From Algibacter lectus (lineage in GTDB: Bacteria > Bacteroidota > Bacteroidia > Flavobacteriales > Flavobacteriaceae), in contig NZ_FOLN01000001.1 of NCBI RefSeq assembly GCF_900112395.1, positions 310,001 through 374,000 of the forward strand: a DNA stretch of 64,000 nt. The letters are read 5' to 3'. Shown in pieces: positions 18,463 through 28,342 of this stretch. Numbering within the stretch: the first letter of the stretch is position 1; each line of letters opens with the position of its first letter. The position numbers were made by a program, and so were the translations under genes. The notes beneath the pieces were generated by a model. The model searched no databases and was not told the origin of the DNA. It was given only the letters and a program-made list of their open reading frames with translations.

Positions 18463-18555
18463 ACGAAGGTAATATTTACCCTTATAATTTGAACGAGTGT
18501 AATATTTTACTATATTTACTCTCGTTTAATTTACAGATGTAACCGTTACTCTCGA
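18463..18555. promoter_or_regulatory. Four-site symmetric operator upstream of fic
   Basis: Four copies of ACGAnnGTAA: direct at 18463-18472 and 18493-18502, inverted at 18516-18525 and 18546-18555 (the last with TCGA for ACGA). The direct copies are 30 bp apart, the inverted copies are 30 bp apart, and all are symmetric about base 18509. The last site ends 3 bases before the fic ATG, so binding should repress it. Confidence 0.7.
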
Positions 18556-18558
18556 AAA

Positions 18559-19644
18559 ATGACCAAATTTAGCAGAACCATACCGTATAACAATTTACCT
18601 CCATTACCACCGAAGAAGGATTTAGAAACTACAAAAGTATTACGCAAAACTATTGATGCGAGTAGGGCTTTGGCTGAGCTTAATGGGATGCTTACCAATT
18701 TACCAAATCCTACGTTGTTTTTAGATACTATACACTTACAAGAGGCCAAAGCTAGTTCTGAAATAGAAAATATTATTACTACTAATGATGATTTGTATAA
18801 AGCTATAGTCGCTGATAAAAAATTTGATAATCCTGCAACGAAAGAAGTTATAAGTTATAAAGAAGCACTTTGGGATGGTTTACGAGACATTGAGAAACGC
18901 CCTTTTATAACTACTAATTTATGTGTAGACATTGTACAAAGTATAAAAAAGAATACTGCAGGTATAAGAACAACTCCAGGAACTGCTCTTAAAAATGCAA
19001 AAGGAGATACTATTTATACACCGCCAACTGGAGAAGACACTATACGAGAAAAACTAGCAAACCTTGAAAATTTCATTAATGGAGAAGACACTATTGATCC
19101 ACTGATTAAAATGGCGTTAATGCATTATCAATTTGAAGCCATACATCCCTTTAGTGATGGTAATGGTAGAACTGGTCGTATTTTATTGTTATTATATTTA
19201 AAGATTGAAAATCTATTAGATACACCTGCTATTTATTTGAGTGAATATATCATTAAAAATAAGGCAGATTACTATGTTAAATTACGAAATGTTACAGAAA
19301 ATGAAGATTGGGAAGCATGGGTACTTTATATGCTTGAAATGATAGAATTCACTGCAAATAAAGGATTAAAGCGTTTAAAAGATGTAACAGCGCTTATGAA
19401 GATTATGGCTGAAGAGGTAAAAGCTACAACACCCAAAGTATATTCTAAAGAACTTATAGAAATCTTATTTAGATTGCCTTATACAAAACGTCAATTTTTA
19501 ATTGATGCTGAATTAGGTACACCAAAAACTGTTGGTAATTATCTTATGGAATTAGAGCATGCTGGTTTTTTAACTTCTGAAAAAGTAGGTAAAGAAAAAT
19601 TATATTTAAATCATCGTTTAATGGCTGTTTTAGAGAAAGATTAA
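18559..19644 (+). CDS. Fic family protein with winged-helix C-terminus
   Basis: 361 aa. Fic_N region (1-90), Fic core with the catalytic motif HPFSDGNGRTGR (196-207), and a C-terminal winged helix (EILFRLPYTKRQFLIDAELGTPKTVGNYLMELEHAGFL). Fic proteins transfer AMP or similar groups to target proteins. The helix SSEIEN (66-71) fits the [S/T]xxxE[G/N] inhibitory motif placed N-terminal to the core, i.e. a class II, self-inhibited enzyme. The winged helix and the symmetric operator array directly upstream suggest autoregulation. Target unknown; may act in stress control or defence. Confidence 0.88.
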   Translation: MTKFSRTIPYNNLPPLPPKKDLETTKVLRKTIDASRALAELNGMLTNLPNPTLFLDTIHLQEAKASSEIENIITTNDDLYKAIVADKKFDNPATKEVISYKEALWDGLRDIEKRPFITTNLCVDIVQSIKKNTAGIRTTPGTALKNAKGDTIYTPPTGEDTIREKLANLENFINGEDTIDPLIKMALMHYQFEAIHPFSDGNGRTGRILLLLYLKIENLLDTPAIYLSEYIIKNKADYYVKLRNVTENEDWEAWVLYMLEMIEFTANKGLKRLKDVTALMKIMAEEVKATTPKVYSKELIEILFRLPYTKRQFLIDAELGTPKTVGNYLMELEHAGFLTSEKVGKEKLYLNHRLMAVLEKD

Positions 19645-20433
19645 GACATCTATTTTATGGGGCAAAATGACGTGGGTGGAAGTAATTATTGATATTGCGG
19701 TAGGAAAAAATAAATAAAGGGCATTTGGTAAAATGTTCTTTTTTTATGCGCGGTGTTGAGGTGGGTAAATGAAGTGAATGATTCCCTGATAAGGGATTAA
19801 ATGAATGTAATTTACTTACCACAGACACATTGGACAATATTAATAATTGCTGTAACCTACACAGCTGAAAAGGGTGGTGGGGAAAGTGGACTTTTTTATT
19901 GGTTAACGAAATGAAACAAGCAAAGACTTGAGGTAAGGAATACTTGGACTTAATGATGGTTTTGAGAAGCTTGAATGAGATAAGCAATATTTCCTTTTGA
20001 AGTTCGGATGTGAGCGTTGGAAAAGCGGCTATTTAGTTCGCTCTATTTCTATTGTTTTAGAAGTGCTCATGAATAGTCACAATTATTGTTTTAAGTTCTG
20101 AATTATGCGGTTGCAAGGTGGCTATTTTACATAATGGCGTTATAGTACAGAAAGTGAATGAATGCTACTATAACAGACCGTTATGTAACTTAGCTTTGGA
20201 TAGCGTTTAAATTATTAGCTTTTTGCAGAGTGCAGCTCTTTATAGTTGTGAAATGAGGTACGAATGAAGCAAGCTGTAATGTGCTGCAGTAGTATGGCAA
20301 TTTAAACGCTATAGAGTGTGGAGCGCGGAACAAACCAAAAGACAGAGGCTTTTGAGGAACGAGAAAACTGGGTTTTGGTTTGTGGGGAATTGACTACTAA
20401 AATTTTAATTTCATTTATGCATGATTATTAATT
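19645..20433. other. 790-bp noncoding region with nested inverted repeats
   Basis: No credible gene; a 110-aa minus-strand frame at 19655-19987 lacks any protein-like pattern. GTTATAGTA (20139-20147) pairs with TACTATAAC (20166-20174), and ATAGCGTTTAAATT (20200-20213) pairs perfectly with AATTTAAACGCTAT (20299-20312) around ~85 bases. The base composition is higher in GC than its surroundings. Could be a transfer origin relic or a structured RNA. Confidence 0.5.
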
Positions 20434-21114
20434 TTATTTTAAACTTTTAAAAATTTTATTTTTTAATTTTGTTAACTCATTTTTTTGTTCGTCAATTAAA
20501 CTTTCTAACTCATTAAATACGTAATCATACCTTTCCTTTTTTGAGGTTTTTTTAAGGTTATCGATATCTACAACTCCTTCTTTTATTGTTATCATCATGT
20601 CTAAATGACTTATTATTTGTTTTTCTTCTTCGGTTAAAAATTCTTCATGCTTCTCTAACCATTCTCTATCTTTAAATATTAAATCTTTATTAAAATTTAC
20701 CTCAATAGATTTATTGAATATTTTCTCTGTATTATTTTTTACTAAATCAATGAAATTTGCCCACTCATTTTTTCTATTTACATGTCTATATTCGAGCCAT
20801 CGAGGTGAAATCAAAAAATCTTTTTCTTTAAAAACCTCCAGAATCTCAACGATTGGTTGTAAGTTTTGTAAAGGTTTGTTTACAGGCAATACATCTTTAT
20901 TACTCCAAAGTTTGAGAATAATTTCACAGCATTCTTTTCCTAATTTAGTCTTTTCTTTTTCTGATGAACTATTTTTGAATTTGTAAATTAACTCACTAAG
21001 ATAATGACTTAACCATCTAGCTAGAGTGTTAACAGTATATTCTAGTTTTAATTCTTCAATTAATGTTTCACCTAATTTTATAATCTTTTCCTCTGAGTGT
21101 TCTGACTGTTCCAT
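20434..21114 (-). CDS. Accessory protein of nuclease-STAND defence system (Avs3b-like)
   Basis: 226 aa, highly charged and helical, no signal or membrane segment. Starts with acidic MEQSEHSEEK and ends in a coiled-coil-like run (DYVFNELESLIDEQKNELTKLKNKI). No family recognised by motif. Its start lies inside the end of the 2156-aa gene (47-base overlap in another frame), so the two are translated together. A large STAND nuclease followed by a ~200-aa helical protein is how AVAST type III (avs3a-avs3b) loci are built; the Avs3b-like name rests on that context. Confidence 0.6.
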   Translation of the reverse strand: MEQSEHSEEKIIKLGETLIEELKLEYTVNTLARWLSHYLSELIYKFKNSSSEKEKTKLGKECCEIILKLWSNKDVLPVNKPLQNLQPIVEILEVFKEKDFLISPRWLEYRHVNRKNEWANFIDLVKNNTEKIFNKSIEVNFNKDLIFKDREWLEKHEEFLTEEEKQIISHLDMMITIKEGVVDIDNLKKTSKKERYDYVFNELESLIDEQKNELTKLKNKIFKSLK

Positions 21115-24100
21115 CTGGTTTTATAAGGTAAATTTTAATATTATTTTCTATGTCTAAATCTTTTCGACCCATTCGATAAATTCTATCTTTTAATTGCCTT
21201 TCTATTTCACATTTAATAATCATACATTTATTGATTCTTTTTAAAAATTCTAAAATAAAAGAAAGGTTAACTTTAAGTTCAACTCCATCACTTTCCACTT
21301 TATCATTGTATTTATACTCAGTAGTTTCGCTCCAATGTTGGTATTCAGCTATTAGCTCACCATTATAGTAAGCTTTTTTAAAAAATTCATTATAAGTTAT
21401 ATCAAATAAATCTAAGACACTTTTCCCAAAAATGATATAATCTTTTCCAATATCTGCATGAAATGGATCATTAGAATCTAAACCTTCATATTCAGATCTA
21501 GGGTTGTTTAACCAACCTAGATATTCAAATTCTGAATCTTCTATTTCAAATATATCTTCATCATTTTCAAAAGGTATTGCATAGTCATGAGTATCTTTAG
21601 CTGTTTGAAAAGCTCTTAATAAAGCTTCAGAACCTTTGTTAGACACCAAGGCTGATCTGATAGAAACAGATTCGGAATTCTCACCAAAATACCTACTTCC
21701 TCCTCTAAAAGCCACTATGTAATTTTTATTAAAATAATGGTCAAAACCAACTTCAAAATCAAATTTTTCATCTTCAACATTATTTCTCCACCCCTCATCA
21801 AATTTTTCAAATTCGTTAAACCAATATTTTTTGTCCAGAGGCAAAGGATCTCTTGAGTCTGATAACCAATAGTCACTCCATGTATTTGATTTTGATTGTA
21901 ACCAATAATCCCATGTTCCCCATTCTCCGCCGTACTCTGACTTTATAAGAGGGTGTTTTTGTAATAAATCATGAGCAGCACAAAACATAGAATGGTATTC
22001 AAAGTATGTTTTTAAGGTTTCAATTGTTGGGATATTTCCTTTTCTATTACTAATAAGTTCATGATAGTTTCTTTCATTTCTTAATTGATTTCTAACATAA
22101 TCTTCGTTATTTGGATTTCCTCGATAACCCCATTTTTGAGTAATATATTTATCTGCTATATCTGCAACATCATATTCAGACATGTTAAAAGAGCGGCTTA
22201 GTCCCTGGTATAAATAAGGAAGAGTATCTAATGAATCAAACTTGAAGTTCCAATTATTATTGGAAGATGATTTCTTATTTCCTGCTTTTCTATTTAATAA
22301 ATTCCTATCCATTTTCTCAAATGGGCTAATTAAAACATTATTAATTATTTCTTTTTCATCTGCAGTATAAATTTGGTCGTTGTAAACTTTAAGATTGAGA
22401 CAGGTTTTTTTAATAAAGAATCTAATTAATATATGCGGTAAATCTTCGTTTAGTAGTTCTTTGAAGAATTCATCCTTAAATGAAATTAATGCTTTCGGGT
22501 TTTCTTTGCTAGTTCTCTCTATTGCGATCCATAAATATAATTTGGCCGAAATCCAATAAAACATATACTCTTTATTTTGAAATGGATGACAGTCTTTTTT
22601 ATTTTGAGAATCAAGTAGATTTTTCAATATTTCAGATTCTCCTAAATTAATTAACCTTCTAATCGAATGTATAGCCATCCATCTATTTCTCTTATCTGGA
22701 TGCCCTAAAATAAACCTTAGAACTCCTGATATTAACTTATTTGATGACTCTGGAGGAGTTAATTCTTCACTCCAAACTCCATCAGCTATATTTTCATCTA
22801 TTATGGAGTTCCAATTTCTCAAAACCCAAGAAAGCAAATCTTCATTTTCTTGTTTAGTTAGACGGTCATTAATTAAGTTAAAAATGCCATAAATTGATTC
22901 ATCTGTTAAATACTCTATTTTTTCTGGTAAAATATTCATTAATATATCTACCATATTATCATTTGTAATACAAAACAAATCTGCAAACTTCTTAATATCC
23001 CAAATTCTTAGATAATTATCATCATTAAACTCACTAAACCATGTAAGTAATACGTAACGATATTTGTTTTGCATCCATTTTTTTACAGCTGGATGTATCT
23101 TCCATTCTGTAATTCTTTCTTTTAATGCTATTTCAAAGGAATAAAAATTTAAAAACTCCGGAGAAACATTAATTAATGCATTTAATTGATTAACATAATC
23201 TTGAGGTAAGCATTTGTTTTTTATTTCAGTTAAAAAATTATCAATTGGCCATCTATGATGATAATCTTCATTTGTATCTATAATAGTTTTAATAGAAATC
23301 TCAATATCTTGACTAGATAAAACATTTATTGATTCAATATCGATATTATGATGATGGTCTTCTTTTGAAAAAATATTTTCATATTTTGACTCTTTTTCTA
23401 ACACTTCAACTTTTCTAAACTCAACAAACTCATTAAGTTTTTCTATTACTCCTTCTTTTAGAAATTTATTGTCTTTAACTTTTGAGTATAACTCATCAAT
23501 TAGCGAGTTATTTTGATCTAACCTTAAATCTCTATAGCTAGTTTCAATAAAATATGATTTGTTATTAATATCGTTTTCAATATTATAAGCATCTATAATT
23601 TGATGATATAATTCAATTAATTCATCATGGTAATAGTTACTATTTAAAGGTAGCAATGCATTTGCAACTTTGTGGTTTATAATTTTATTCTTTAATGCTA
23701 CATTTAATATAGACGGAACATATTTATTTAAACTCAACATATCTCTGTGCTGCCAGCGACACATAATTGAAAAAGCTGATCCAGGATCAAAATTAAAAAT
23801 TCCTTTTAGGCCTTCTTTGTAAGGGAAATGTTTTTTATCATAATACCCTAGCTTTATATCTGCATACTCTATGAATCGTGCATATTCATAAGCTAATTTT
23901 GGATTAAACTTAGAAATTCCCTGTTCACTTAACTCATATAAACATCTGATTTTCGCGAAAGCTTCGTAGTCAATATCTGAAACAGCTTCTACAGCTTTGT
24001 CGAAATAATACTTTCCTGTTTCCTTATCTATTTTAGAACCAAATAAAGAACATTCAATATATAATTCTGTGGCCTCTGTTGCTGATAAAGAGCTTTCAAT

Positions 24101-27100
24101 TATGAATTCATCAATTTCATTAAGTAATTTTAAACACAAAACATGTTTTTTTACTAGATGTGAAATGTTTTCTAAAATCCGTAACCTCAATGAAATTCGA
24201 TTTGATTTTCCATCGTTAAAAGAATTTAAAACTAATTCTATATTTTCATTATTAAACTCTATTAGTAAAAGAAAATCAAGAATACTACTTGCTAGATAAT
24301 TTAAACGATCCTGTGGCCAATGGGTATAATGTTTAAACTCCCAATCCTTTTCAATGTTATTACAAATCAGCTTAAACCTCTCAAGACATTCTTGAGCGGT
24401 TAATCTTCCTGTAATCTTATCTGCTTTTAATTGAAAGATAAAAACCGCATGCTTAAAAAAACTATCAAAATCTCTCTTATCATCTTCTATACTCCTTTTT
24501 TTATCATAATCCTTTATCTCCTCTATATTCTTAAAACTATTAGGGTATAAACTTTCTACTTGAATAATTTCTTTATTTAAAGAGGCTTTTAGTGTGTTTA
24601 TTCTTAGACTTATATCGAGCTCTATTTCAGAATCTTTATATGCATTATATTTATTAGAGAAATATGGAACTCGAGAAGGGTTCTTGTAATTGATTTTATT
24701 TAGAATTTCAATTATTTTATTTTTATCAACTTTATTTTCAAAACCTAAGATCTCACAGAAATCAACAATTGAAGAATAAAAGACTCTTTCTAATTTTATT
24801 TTTTTACTTAATATTTTTAATAAATAAGAAATAATTATTTCTGTTTCAAATTTATCTGTATCAAGACCAAATTTGAAAAGTTTATTAATAATAAAAATTT
24901 GTGTGATAATAGGGACGTCTACTTTTTTTAGCCAAGACTCTATCTCTTCTCTTTTTGAAAACAATAAAATATTATCAAGTAGATAATTTCCAGATGAAAT
25001 TCTAACAGACTTGGGTGACCACCTGCTAAGCGATTGAAAAGCTTTAGTAGGATCGTTTGTTATTCTTAATACTGCTTCTGTTTCGAAAGCTATATCTAAA
25101 CTACTTATCGGGTAATTTCTTAATTCATTTTCTTCAACTGAATTACGCCTCCATTCTATCCAATTATGCGCAGTCCTTAAATGTTTTTTTGCTATATCTA
25201 TAGCAGATAAATTTCTAGAATATATACCTGCCAATTTGAGATGAAATGATCCTCCCCAAGATTTTTCTTCAGAATTTGTGATTAATTTATACAATGAAGC
25301 TTCGTCTCCAAACCTTATAACTAAATCGGGGTTATCAACCAATAAATTAGTTAACGCTTTATCAGTTTTGGATTCTTCAGCTGCTATAAATAAAAGTTTA
25401 AAAAACGTTAAATTATCAGTTTGATTATCTGCGATTTTCATTGCTAGTTTTGCCCTACTGATATATACTTCTTTATTTCTAATTGGATCAGTTGGATAAA
25501 ACCTATATTTTTTATCAAGAACAACCTCTTTTAAATCTTCCTTAAACTCTGCTTGAAATAAAATGTCCGCTAAATTAATAGAGGCATATTCGTTTTCATC
25601 TGCCTCTTTAAGAAACAATTTGGCAATGCTATTTAAATCCGAATTTGTTGGATTGTATTTTTCTCTAATATAGTTTTCAAAATCTTCATCTCTAAAGCTA
25701 AATTTTTTATTATCTAATATTAAACCATGCCAAATGTCTGCAGACAAATCTTGTAAAAAACCCTCTTTTACATTTAATACTTGTGATATAAAATCTAAAG
25801 GTACTGGTCTTGGTAGTGTAATTAGATTCGTGAAAAATCTGTCAATCAATTTTCTACCATTATTCCCTATTCTTTTAGCAGCTTCATTTATTCTCTCTTC
25901 GATTAAATCTTCAACAATTTTACCATTGGGCTTCAAATAATTGATAACTCTATCTATACCATCTTTTTTTAAATTAATAGCATAGGACTGCACTCGTGGG
26001 ACTCCTTTTGTTAAAAGATGAAACTCGTCTATGCTTTCTTTTGAACTATTTGGGAAAGAGTGTTCTAAATGTTTTTTTGTTTCATTTGTAGTAAATGGTA
26101 AAATTTCAATATCAACATATTCGTGAGGCAAATTAAGACTCTCTTTTCGATGAGTTCTAGTAGTAAAAATTAATTTACAATCCTTAGAAAAAGTTTCTTC
26201 TAGTAAATCATGCACAAAAGAATTCTCTTCTTTTTTTTCTGCAGCCGTAATATTATTGTCAGCTGCGTCAATAATAATAACCAAATATGCTTTCTTATTT
26301 CTTTCTTTTAAAATTTTGATTGCATCATTAATTCTTCTTTTAAATTCCCTGAGATATACATCTTCAGATTCATTTTTATTAATCAAAAAATTTGTACCAA
26401 TTCTTTTAGCAATTTCATTGGCAATATGTGGTAAAGCATTCTTGTGTAAATGCCGTCTGTCAGAAGGATCTAAATAAGATCCATTTCCATAACAATCAAA
26501 AGTTATACACTCACAAAAATTAGGTATAAAATCACTTAATTGTTGAGTCAATGTGGATTTACCAATACCAGCTCCTCCATGTATACAAATAGGTAAACCT
26601 TTATTTTTTTCGATTTTTGATAGTATATCATTTAATTGTTCTCTTTCGATTCTTTTTGTAAGTTTTTCAAAATGCTGAGAGACAGGAAATAGACTTTCTA
26701 AACTACCGTTAGTGAAGCCTAAACTTGCAATTATGTCATATAGAGTAAGTCTAACATAATCCTTCGACTCTGGCATCATTTTTTTCCAAATAAGCCTTGA
26801 TAGATTGTTAAATTGATCTCTTGAAGATATGCTTGTATTACTAATTGCTACAATTAAATCCCTTTCGATATAATCTCTAGAATTTGCTCCACAATCTTCA
26901 AAATTAAGTAGACTAATAAAATCAGAAAACTCTGTTACTTTTAATTCTGATGCTTTTAATAACTTTTGGAAAGCACCATTATAAGATTTAAGTTTTTTAA
27001 GAAATGGTGTGAAGCTTCTTTTTTTATCTAATGGATATAAAAGCTTTTGAATATTAGAAATTGCTTGTAATTGGGACTCATTAATACTTCTATTACTTAC

Positions 27101-27538
27101 TAATTTGATTTTAACTTTTTCTAAAACTAAATCCCTCCCAAACTCCTCAACAAAGGTTTTATATATACTTGCAAACCTGTGAATTATTGACCCTCTATAC
27201 GAACTACTTTTTTTTCCTTTATATAAACTTGAAAAAGTCCAATTTTCATCAGCTCTCCTTGTACTATATTTTAATTGCGAAATTATAATTTTGTTAGCAT
27301 CTAAAAAACTTTCTCCTCCATAGTATTCAACTAAATCTATTCCTAATAATTTTTCTCCATAAGGATCCATTTTAGAAGATAAGGATTTATCTACACCTTC
27401 AATACTGACTACTTTCAAACCATTAGAATCAAAATTTAATAATTCTAAGCATTTTTTAATAGTCCATAAAATATGGAAATCATCTCCGGCACTTGATAAA
27501 TCAGCATCAGGTATTGTTTTTCTGGTTTTTTTTAACAT
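21068..27538 (-). CDS. Nuclease-STAND NTPase antiphage protein (Avs3-like)
   Basis: 2156 aa, cytoplasmic. N-terminal nuclease of the Cap4/DUF4297-Mrr kind: SSAGDDFHILW start, Glu47 (SIEGVD), Asp68 (GIDLVEY) and Q88-x-K90 (IISQLKYS), the E...D...QxK set of PD-(D/E)xK enzymes. STAND/P-loop domain follows: Walker A GGAGIGKST (321-329), Walker B YLVIIIDAADN (418-428), and sensor-like IFTTRTH. Residues ~600-2100 form a long helical-repeat sensor. In AVAST proteins such a C-terminus recognises a phage protein (terminase or portal), causing assembly and DNA cleavage. Size and the accessory gene best fit type III. Very AT-rich, consistent with transfer. Confidence 0.75.
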   Translation of the reverse strand: MLKKTRKTIPDADLSSAGDDFHILWTIKKCLELLNFDSNGLKVVSIEGVDKSLSSKMDPYGEKLLGIDLVEYYGGESFLDANKIIISQLKYSTRRADENWTFSSLYKGKKSSSYRGSIIHRFASIYKTFVEEFGRDLVLEKVKIKLVSNRSINESQLQAISNIQKLLYPLDKKRSFTPFLKKLKSYNGAFQKLLKASELKVTEFSDFISLLNFEDCGANSRDYIERDLIVAISNTSISSRDQFNNLSRLIWKKMMPESKDYVRLTLYDIIASLGFTNGSLESLFPVSQHFEKLTKRIEREQLNDILSKIEKNKGLPICIHGGAGIGKSTLTQQLSDFIPNFCECITFDCYGNGSYLDPSDRRHLHKNALPHIANEIAKRIGTNFLINKNESEDVYLREFKRRINDAIKILKERNKKAYLVIIIDAADNNITAAEKKEENSFVHDLLEETFSKDCKLIFTTRTHRKESLNLPHEYVDIEILPFTTNETKKHLEHSFPNSSKESIDEFHLLTKGVPRVQSYAINLKKDGIDRVINYLKPNGKIVEDLIEERINEAAKRIGNNGRKLIDRFFTNLITLPRPVPLDFISQVLNVKEGFLQDLSADIWHGLILDNKKFSFRDEDFENYIREKYNPTNSDLNSIAKLFLKEADENEYASINLADILFQAEFKEDLKEVVLDKKYRFYPTDPIRNKEVYISRAKLAMKIADNQTDNLTFFKLLFIAAEESKTDKALTNLLVDNPDLVIRFGDEASLYKLITNSEEKSWGGSFHLKLAGIYSRNLSAIDIAKKHLRTAHNWIEWRRNSVEENELRNYPISSLDIAFETEAVLRITNDPTKAFQSLSRWSPKSVRISSGNYLLDNILLFSKREEIESWLKKVDVPIITQIFIINKLFKFGLDTDKFETEIIISYLLKILSKKIKLERVFYSSIVDFCEILGFENKVDKNKIIEILNKINYKNPSRVPYFSNKYNAYKDSEIELDISLRINTLKASLNKEIIQVESLYPNSFKNIEEIKDYDKKRSIEDDKRDFDSFFKHAVFIFQLKADKITGRLTAQECLERFKLICNNIEKDWEFKHYTHWPQDRLNYLASSILDFLLLIEFNNENIELVLNSFNDGKSNRISLRLRILENISHLVKKHVLCLKLLNEIDEFIIESSLSATEATELYIECSLFGSKIDKETGKYYFDKAVEAVSDIDYEAFAKIRCLYELSEQGISKFNPKLAYEYARFIEYADIKLGYYDKKHFPYKEGLKGIFNFDPGSAFSIMCRWQHRDMLSLNKYVPSILNVALKNKIINHKVANALLPLNSNYYHDELIELYHQIIDAYNIENDINNKSYFIETSYRDLRLDQNNSLIDELYSKVKDNKFLKEGVIEKLNEFVEFRKVEVLEKESKYENIFSKEDHHHNIDIESINVLSSQDIEISIKTIIDTNEDYHHRWPIDNFLTEIKNKCLPQDYVNQLNALINVSPEFLNFYSFEIALKERITEWKIHPAVKKWMQNKYRYVLLTWFSEFNDDNYLRIWDIKKFADLFCITNDNMVDILMNILPEKIEYLTDESIYGIFNLINDRLTKQENEDLLSWVLRNWNSIIDENIADGVWSEELTPPESSNKLISGVLRFILGHPDKRNRWMAIHSIRRLINLGESEILKNLLDSQNKKDCHPFQNKEYMFYWISAKLYLWIAIERTSKENPKALISFKDEFFKELLNEDLPHILIRFFIKKTCLNLKVYNDQIYTADEKEIINNVLISPFEKMDRNLLNRKAGNKKSSSNNNWNFKFDSLDTLPYLYQGLSRSFNMSEYDVADIADKYITQKWGYRGNPNNEDYVRNQLRNERNYHELISNRKGNIPTIETLKTYFEYHSMFCAAHDLLQKHPLIKSEYGGEWGTWDYWLQSKSNTWSDYWLSDSRDPLPLDKKYWFNEFEKFDEGWRNNVEDEKFDFEVGFDHYFNKNYIVAFRGGSRYFGENSESVSIRSALVSNKGSEALLRAFQTAKDTHDYAIPFENDEDIFEIEDSEFEYLGWLNNPRSEYEGLDSNDPFHADIGKDYIIFGKSVLDLFDITYNEFFKKAYYNGELIAEYQHWSETTEYKYNDKVESDGVELKVNLSFILEFLKRINKCMIIKCEIERQLKDRIYRMGRKDLDIENNIKIYLIKPDGTVRTLRGKDYKIR

Positions 27539-27556
27539 ATTTTAATTACTTCATAA

Positions 27557-27584
27557 TAAAAAAGCTAATGAATGAACATTAGCT
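27557..27584 (-). terminator. Hairpin with T-run in front of the defence gene
   Basis: Minus strand: AGCTAATG, 6-base loop, CATTAGCT, then TTTTTTATT. The T-run ends only about 19 bases before the ATG of the 2156-aa gene, so it either ends an upstream transcript or acts as an attenuator in the defence gene leader. Confidence 0.65.
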
Positions 27585-27679
27585 ACTAAAAATTTGATAT
27601 AATATGAGTCTATTTAGCACCATAAATATACATAAATTATGTGTTCGATTTCTTACGGTTTACCATAATTAGAACATAC

Positions 27680-28342
27680 TTATTTTCTTTTATCAACACT
27701 TTCTTTGTCAAAACCAATCAAATTGAATAATTGACGCATTCGAGAACGAACACGATTACCATATCTGTCTTCTAATTCTTGTGCATTTAAATTGGTTGTA
27801 GCATGAGTTTTGATATTGCTTTTTAGAAATAAATCGTAACGAGATAAAAGAATTTCTCCCATCACATTGCAGTCTTTCCCGAAATGACGACCAGTTGTTT
27901 CTACTCCTAAATCATCAAAGCAATAAAAAGTACTATTACCATATTCTTCAATAGTTTTATAGCCGATATTATTAAAAGTAAATGTTATGTTTCTTGCAGG
28001 AATAACTTCATACGTTTTTATATGAGGCACTATATACCGTAATAATTTCATTAAACTAGTTTTACCACATCCTACTGGGCCAGATAATAAAATGCCTTTG
28101 TTAGGATCTATTTCTCATTTTTTGCAAGCTTCAAAATCACGAATAAAATAAATGCATAGCTTGTAGAGAATTACCTCATCTTCTTGATAAATCTTAAACT
28201 TTTTACCGAATAATAGTTTTCCTTTAGCATCTAGGTATATCAATATTTTCTTGAAATCGTATGAAATATTATTGCCTTTTAATTCTCCTAATCGATACTG
28301 AACACTTCCTTCTTGTATGATATGTGGTTGTCTGTTATTCAT
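27680..28342 (-). pseudogene. DnaC-like helicase-loader ATPase, interrupted by in-frame TGA
   Basis: A single frame of 221 codons is interrupted by TGA at 28115-28117. Before the stop: a 75-aa N-terminus ending FEACKK. After it, same frame: EIDPNKGILLSGPVGCGKTS (Walker A), FYCFDDLG (Walker B) and HATTNLNAQELEDRYGNRVRSRM (sensor I/arginine finger), a DnaC/IstB-type AAA+ core. A TGG to TGA change would explain the break. Such proteins load replicative helicase for plasmids and integrative elements. ATGA overlap with the DnaD-like gene upstream shows they formed a replication module. The element has probably lost autonomous replication. Confidence 0.75.

Noticed and set aside
19655-19987. 110-aa minus-strand frame
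   Set aside because: Low-complexity His/Leu/Phe mix with no pattern; the region looks noncoding.
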